DNA of 12,694 bases from Coniferiporia sulphurascens. Taxonomy: Eukaryota; Basidiomycota; Agaricomycetes; Hymenochaetales; Hymenochaetaceae. Below the pieces are notes generated by a model. The model ran no database searches. It was not told the origin of the DNA and worked only from the letters and a program-made list of their open reading frames with translations. The position numbers and the translations under genes were made by a program. The stretch covers positions 1 through 12,694 of the forward strand of contig NBBA01000031.1 of assembly GCA_002794785.1 (NCBI GenBank), in the 5' to 3' direction. Below, piece by piece: positions 8,522-12,694 of this stretch (the first letter of the stretch is position 1; each line of letters begins with the position of its first letter).

Positions 8522-9553
8522 CAGAGGGACCCAGGAAAATTGCTTGATAAGCCTGCCAATTTGTCATGAAGGGTAATGAAAAAGATGTGCATGGATAAAA
8601 GACAAACCACTATAAGCAAGCGGCCTTTGAAAAGGCTTTGCAATGGCTGCTGTGGGTTGTACTTCCCAGTGTAATAGAAGTGCATAAACTCTGTGCCATC
8701 TACATACCTCTTCTTGCCATCGCCTGTGTCTATAAGCACAGTTCCGGCCTTCAGAGCAGCAAAGACACTAGACACATACAATCAGTCATTTATCAGTCAA
8801 CAAGAAATCAGGAAATCTATTACTCTTCTGTGAGGGGCCCTACATCAACCAGTGCAATCAACAGGGCTGTGAGTGGATGGTTGAAGCCTCTGTCTGCCTT
8901 AGGTATATTTGACCATGGGACAGGAAACCCTTCGTCATTCAGCCCCCAGTCCAACCATGAACAGACCCTTGTTTTGATGACATGAGTGTCATTCGAGCAA
9001 GAGTTGCGCTGACCCTGTCTGATCTGCAGTGTAGTGTTAGTGTTTAATCACAGACAGCAGATCTCCACAGCTGAACGCACACTGGCTACTATATCCATGA
9101 AGGTATCATTGTCTGCATCTGCAACACGATTGTATAGGCTTGTATTGACGCAGCCGATCAATTCCTCGAAAATGTGCCAGTTGTGCTCTTGCCTGTGTAG
9201 TCGCCAACACCATTAAACCTGAAACATACACAAGTCTAATAACTCATGCTGGTTCCAATTGTAAGCCCTCCTCTCCCAAACGGAAGAAGATGTCCAATCC
9301 ATTGACCAGAATCAGATGGGGATTGCCCCAAGGAGACTGCGTCAAACACATATGATGGCCAATGGACACAAACTGGCTAAATATGCGGCTGGTAAACCAT
9401 GTCAGCAACAAGCAAGGTCCATGGCAGTGCAATAACTTACAACATCCTCTTCTGATATCCCTTTTTCTTGGTGGACTCCGCCTCAGCATTGGGGCGCTCA
9501 CAATGTCTGCCCCCTCCGATGGGCATGGACTCTTGACTGGTGACAGAAGACAT

Positions 9554-10481
9554 AGTATGAGATAGCAGAGTTAGCACAAGATGGTAAATGCAATTGCAAG
9601 TGATGAGGGACTCACCACGATGAAGGGAGGATTTTATACTGTTTGTCATGTTTTTTCGAGTTGGCTGGTTAATATAAAAAAACATACAGTGGTGGTGCAA
9701 GAATTGTCACCACAACCACTTCAACACAACCAGTTGAGCACGTGAAGCATGCAATTGACACATCTGAGCCATGTGCTGTGCTCTCGCTTTGTACCAAAAA
9801 AAAAGGAATGGATGGCAGACCTTCATGCCATGCGCTTGAGGGAGTAGTTCCTGAATTGCATCGGATATTGGATGCCGATGATGTGAATGTAAACAGTCAA
9901 CTGGCCCACTAGTATGGAGCACTTACCTTCATGCTGGCGGGCACTGCACTGGTAAGAAGGGGGTATATATGTCAATAAACACTCCTTGACAAACATGTTA
10001 GTGTTGCTGATTCAAAATTAGGCAAAGAAGATGCACTTATGTTATGTTATGAGAGTGATCTCTTATGTGTGAAGCTGGTGCAACTCCGATGACGTGAGGA
10101 TCAAAATTGCCGTTTTGGTCTGTAGTGTAATGAGTAATTAGTCCTTTATCCCCAAACGACAAACAAGTGACACACTCACTATGTAGTAAATTGGGCCCTG
10201 TTCATGTCAGCTTGCTCACATCAGCATGCATCATGCAGTTTACCAGTCTAGAATGCTGTCTTTAATAAGCATAATATTATACAAGCATCATAATATACTT
10301 TTGTCTAGTAAGTACTAATGCTAGATCTAGCTGATACTGTCCGACATTAACTGTATACTAGTAAGGTTCTCTATAGGCTTGGCTGGCCACTGCTTTCCAG
10401 TCGTATTATCCATGACACTTGCAGACCTGTACATGCCCTTGCTCACCATAATGAAATTTTTTACAGTGACTATTGTGCCAA
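9554..10481. other. Upstream interval with scattered splice-like motifs, no gene assigned
   Basis: Minus-strand GTGAGT at about 9616 with a CTAAC and CACCAG downstream, and GTAAGT at about 9922-9927, look like intron borders, so 5' exons of the DUF6698-like gene or another gene may lie here. I could not join them into a frame. A minus ORF at 9707-9922 and the tail of another at 10327-10481 have no recognised motifs. Confidence 0.35.
9632..9638 (-). promoter_or_regulatory. Possible TATA box of the DUF6698-like gene
   Basis: Minus strand TATAAAA, about 80 bp upstream of the preferred ATG at 9551-9553. Position and sequence fit a core promoter but nothing else supports it. Confidence 0.3.
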
Positions 10482-10836
10482 TTAGATCTGGATTCCCCTT
10501 ACAACCAAGGCCAGTTCTTTTTTTTTCGATCGCAGCACATCCAGATCCTTCATGAGGACATCTTCTCCCAACCAAGTGTTCATCTGCTTGGTACACACAG
10601 TGACGCATATGCGGCAATGCTCATGCATATGTGCAGCATTACAGGCTGAATGAGACAGACTGACTCATGTCAGTTCATCTGTACATACCATTTGGTAGGT
10701 TGTACTGCTGAAAAAAATATGGTACTCCCCCATACACGCCTGCACCATGGGGGAGAGTATCCACTGCCCTTGGTAGTAAAATCTGGGTAAATGGTAAGTT
10801 ATTGCACTTTATTGCTTATTCCTAGATGACACTCAC
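10482..10836 (-). CDS. Hypothetical spliced gene fragment, function unknown
   Basis: Two minus-strand exons fit together: 10689-10782 (94 nt, frame reads RAVDTLPHGAGVYGGVPYFF) and 10482-10645 (reads HEHCRICVTVCTKQMNTWLG, later KDLDVLRSKKKELALV). They are separated by a 43-nt GTATGT...CAG intron (10646-10688) and preceded by a 54-nt GTGAGT...CCCAG intron (10783-10836), the same intron size as in the neighbouring DUF6698-like gene. The phase matches across the inner intron (1+2). The exon upstream of 10836 and the 3' end are unclear. The second exon reaches TAA at 10482-10484 but could splice earlier at a GTAAGG. A run of nine A at the KKK codons is a slippage-prone spot. I do not recognise the protein. 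Confidence 0.4.
10725..10755. repeat. 9-bp-stem inverted repeat
   Basis: CTCCCCCAT (10725-10733) pairs with ATGGGGGAG (10747-10755) across a 13-nt loop. It falls inside the hypothetical exon 10689-10782, so it may be a coincidence of coding sequence. Confidence 0.4.
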
Positions 10837-10951
10837 CTGATAGAGGAGGTAGGGTTAGTGGAATGACTCTCCTATCAGATTTGTTAGGGCAACACTATAC
10901 ACCAACAAGGTGCACAGGTTCTACCAGTGAAATGACTTAGGGAAGTGAGAC

Positions 10952-11208
10952 TCTTAAAATCTACGCACGTTGTGGTAGACGATGAGGTGCAGTGGTTGTG
11001 ATCAGGCAAGGTGGGTTATCAGCGTAAACCAATGTATTTCTAGGGCGAGACCAGCTCCCCTTATATACATGTTCCGTGAGCTATTACTACTATAACTATC
11101 TAGCTCCTATATCGTATGGCGTTATCATTGCGTTATCGTTCACTTAGTAAGGTGGTTGTTCATATGACCACGTACTATATTTATATTGTTCGTTATATTT
11201 ATTTAATA
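10952..11208 (-). mobile_element. 3' LTR of a Ty1/copia element
   Basis: A 257-bp LTR. On the minus strand it begins TATTAAAT directly after a polypurine tract and ends TTTTAAGA. A TATA motif is at 11060-11067. It is the same family as the two LTRs at the palindrome centre, with scattered differences. The outer flank (minus strand GTCTC, plus 10947-10951 GAGAC) is the expected target duplication; its partner would lie outside the window beside the 5' LTR. Confidence 0.9.
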
Positions 11209-11217
11209 CTCCCCTTC
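11209..11217 (-). promoter_or_regulatory. Polypurine tract of copia element
   Basis: Minus strand GAAGGGGAG immediately upstream of the LTR start, the standard place for the plus-strand primer of reverse transcription. It overlaps the final TGA of the pol remnant (11216-11218). Confidence 0.85.
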
Positions 11218-12694
11218 AAACTTTTATTAGGCGGAGTAAACTTGTAAAACGTTTGACTAATTCGATCGTTAGCGCTTTCGTCATTATATCAGCCTTTTGC
11301 TGTCCAGTTGGAATATATGAAACTGATATGGTTTCATTTTCAATATAATCTCATAAAAAATCTTTTCATATATCAATGTGTTTTGTTCTTTGCATATATT
11401 TTTGTTCTGTTGAATTTACTATAGTTATGGCTGCTTGATTATCGCATAATATTTTCGTAGGTGTATCCAAGGTCTGCAGTACCTCTTCAACCAGTCTTCT
11501 TAGCCATATTGCTTCTTTTACTCCATGAGTTAAAGCTTGTAGTTCAGCTTCGCATACTGATAATGACACTAATTCTTGTTTTTTACTTGACCATGATGTC
11601 GTTGCATTTCCTATTTGGAATATATATCCCGATATTGCTTTATGGCCTTCTTGTGTCATTCCATCAGCATCGGTATATCGATTAACTCGATTGGTTCTTT
11701 TCCTCCGAGTATTAACCAATAATCATTAGTTCCTTTAGATATTTGAAACAGTGTTTTACTGCATTATAATGTTCAATACTAGGTTTATTTAAATGCCTAG
11801 CAAATTGACCTGTTGCAAATGATATGTCAGGTCTCATACAATCTGCTGCATATCGTAATGCTCCAACCATGTTCATATATGGTATTTGATTCATGAAGTT
11901 TAATTCTTCATTAGTTGGGTTTTCGAGTGATTTTAACACTTGACCAGGTGTCATTGGTGTTCGTACCGTTGCAGTGTCTTTTAATTATATTTTTCTATTA
12001 TATTATCAATATAATGTTTTTGTCTTAATTTTATAATTCTTTCATCTCAGTTTCTTTCGATTTCAATACCAAGTAACCAGTGTATATCGTTTCCGTCAGT
12101 AAATTTTACATGTTTTCCGATTTCATCTTTGAAGGCTTTTATATTAATAAATTTAAGCCACATATGGTTATATCGTCAACATGTATGAAAAGTATTAGGA
12201 TTGTTTTTCCTTTTACTTTTCTTAGAAATACTGCATTATCTTGGCTGCTCGTGTTAGTCCAATTCCTATTAATATTTCTGATAATTTTTTATACCATTGT
12301 CTGCCTGCTTGTTTTAATCTGTATAAGGCTTTATTTAACTTTAGAACTTGTCCAGGTTTTATTTCGATTAAGTTTCCTGGAGGTGCTTTTATATATATAT
12401 TTTCGTTTTTATCTAGTTCACCATATAAGTAAGCTGATTTTATATCAATTTGGTGAATTTCGTAATTGTTTGTTGCGCTCCAACTTAATATAGTTCTTAC
12501 TGTGGCTAATCGTGCCACTGGAGCAAATGTATCATTAGAGTAGTAGTCTATGCCTTCTTTTTGGGCAAATCCTTGAACTACTAGTCTTGCTTTGTATCGT
12601 TCAATTTCTCCGTTTGCTAATCTTTTTGTTTTGTAACAAATCTGGTTCCGATTATATTTGCTTCTTTTGGTGGATCAATGATTTTCCATGTAGA
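11216..12694 (-). pseudogene. Ty1/copia pol remnant: reverse transcriptase and RNase H, heavily disrupted
   Basis: Read on the minus strand from the window edge: TWKIIDPPKEAN and the RT start (12625-12694); ERYKARLVVQGFAQKEGIDY, FAPVARLATVRT, HQIDIKSAYLYGEL, LNKALYRLKQAGRQWYKKL (about 12240-12620); the catalytic HVDD (12172-12183; usually YVDD); WLLGIEIER (about 12050); GALRYAADCMRPDISFATG (about 11830); YTDADG and SLSVCEAELQAL and CDNQAAI of RNase H (11369-11690); TKHIDI; and YIPTGQQKADIMTKAL near the end. Breaks: frameshifts near 12622-12630, 12236-12244, 12150, 11985, 11725 and 11690; TGA stops at 12047-12049, 11366-11368 and 11351-11353. Gag, protease, integrase and the 5' LTR lie outside. 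RT and RNase H copy element RNA into DNA in the cytoplasmic particle; this copy cannot encode a working product. Confidence 0.93.
11369..11690 (-). other. RNase H domain of the copia remnant
   Basis: Open segment with YTDADG (first catalytic Asp region), TTSWSSKKQELVSLSVCEAE (catalytic Glu region), and CDNQAAI (catalytic Asp), ending at TKHIDI before a TGA. Order and spacing fit copia-type RNase H. It is joined to the upstream RT part by a frameshift near 11690. Confidence 0.9.

Larger units (their letters stand above)
7621..9553 (-). pseudogene. DUF6698-like basidiomycete protein gene, split by an LTR and frameshifted
   Basis: Exons read on the minus strand are 9441-9553, about 9247-9388, 9081-9192, 8824-9023, 8608-8767, 8522-8552 joined to 7985-8090 (split by the LTR at 8096-8521), 7781-7929 and 7621-7726, in all about 370 codons. 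Introns are 52-57 nt: 9389-9440, 9024-9080, 8768-8823, 8553-8607, 7930-7984, 7727-7780. Family-like motifs in order: KKKGYQKRM-FRIFSQFVSI; WHIFEELIG; SNDTHVIKTRVCSWLDWG; ADRGFNHPLTALLIALVD; YTGKYNPQQPLQSLFKGRLL; AYQAIFLGPS; TKVTPSSIAYMAAQLWFVLS; DLLHWWD; KKGSIARLHARFA-stop. These follow the order I recall for proteins annotated DUF6698 (function unknown). Defects: the LTR, a missing base near 8050, and an unresolved junction between the second and third exons where the frame runs into TGA at 9244-9246. The ATG at 9551-9553 is preferred; an intron with CTAAC and CACCAG spanning it is possible. Confidence 0.68.

Noticed and set aside
10837..10878. Imperfect inverted repeat CTGATAG...CTATCAG as a possible small transposon
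   Set aside because: Only 42 bp long, with no target duplication or internal element; it more likely reflects splice-site and flanking sequence.
12080..12493. 137-codon plus-strand ORF over the copia region
   Set aside because: It is the antisense shadow of the reverse transcriptase remnant.

Overview
The window looks like repeat-rich nuclear DNA of a filamentous basidiomycete fungus, most likely an Agaricomycete. The evidence is: broken genes with 52-57 nt introns (GTAAGT/GTGCGT-type donors, CTAAC/CTGAT branch-like motifs), a protein resembling the basidiomycete DUF6698 family, a CENP-B/psq-type transposase fragment, and several LTR retrotransposon remnants. There are no bacterial-style operons, rRNA or tRNA genes or CRISPR arrays. 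No intact gene was recognised; this is a transposon graveyard.

Layout. (1) 1-4494 is a giant near-perfect palindrome of two arms of about 2.1 kb around a 44-bp spacer, with two inverted, head-to-head copia-type solo LTRs at its centre (1965-2224 and 2269-2528). Outside the LTR centre I see only two 1-bp indels between the arms; inside the inner 100 bp of the LTRs the arms differ at many sites. The right LTR has a matching target-site duplication (TCATG) on both sides and the left one does not. This suggests a fold-back copying event that started inside the left LTR and used the right arm as template. (2) 4495-4981 is AT-rich DNA without a recognised gene. (3) 4982-7062 is an exon of a CENP-B-type HTH transposase broken by three separate LTR-like insertions (5180-5737, 5783-6226, 6256-6815). 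Each has its own 5-bp target duplication, and all three lie within about 70 bp of ancestral coding sequence. Conceptual removal of each element plus one duplication restores a single open frame. (4) 7063-7620 holds no recognised gene. (5) 7621-9553, minus strand, is a multi-exon DUF6698-like gene with one exon split by a fourth solo LTR (8096-8521, TSD CTCTG), plus a separate 1-bp frameshift. (6) 9554-10951 holds traces of another minus-strand spliced gene of unknown function (exons near 10482-10782). (7) 10952-12694 is the 3' end of a Ty1/copia element on the minus strand: reverse transcriptase, RNase H, polypurine tract and 3' LTR. Its frame is broken many times, with several TGA stops where the family has arginine. 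Its LTR is of the same family as the two at the palindrome centre.

The pieces do not form a pathway. The connecting theme is retrotransposon activity: host-like or transposase genes broken by solo LTRs, and an LTR pair that apparently seeded a very large inverted duplication. Because position 1 coincides with the palindrome edge, the palindrome may continue outside the window, or the window may start at a contig end where an assembly artefact must be excluded.
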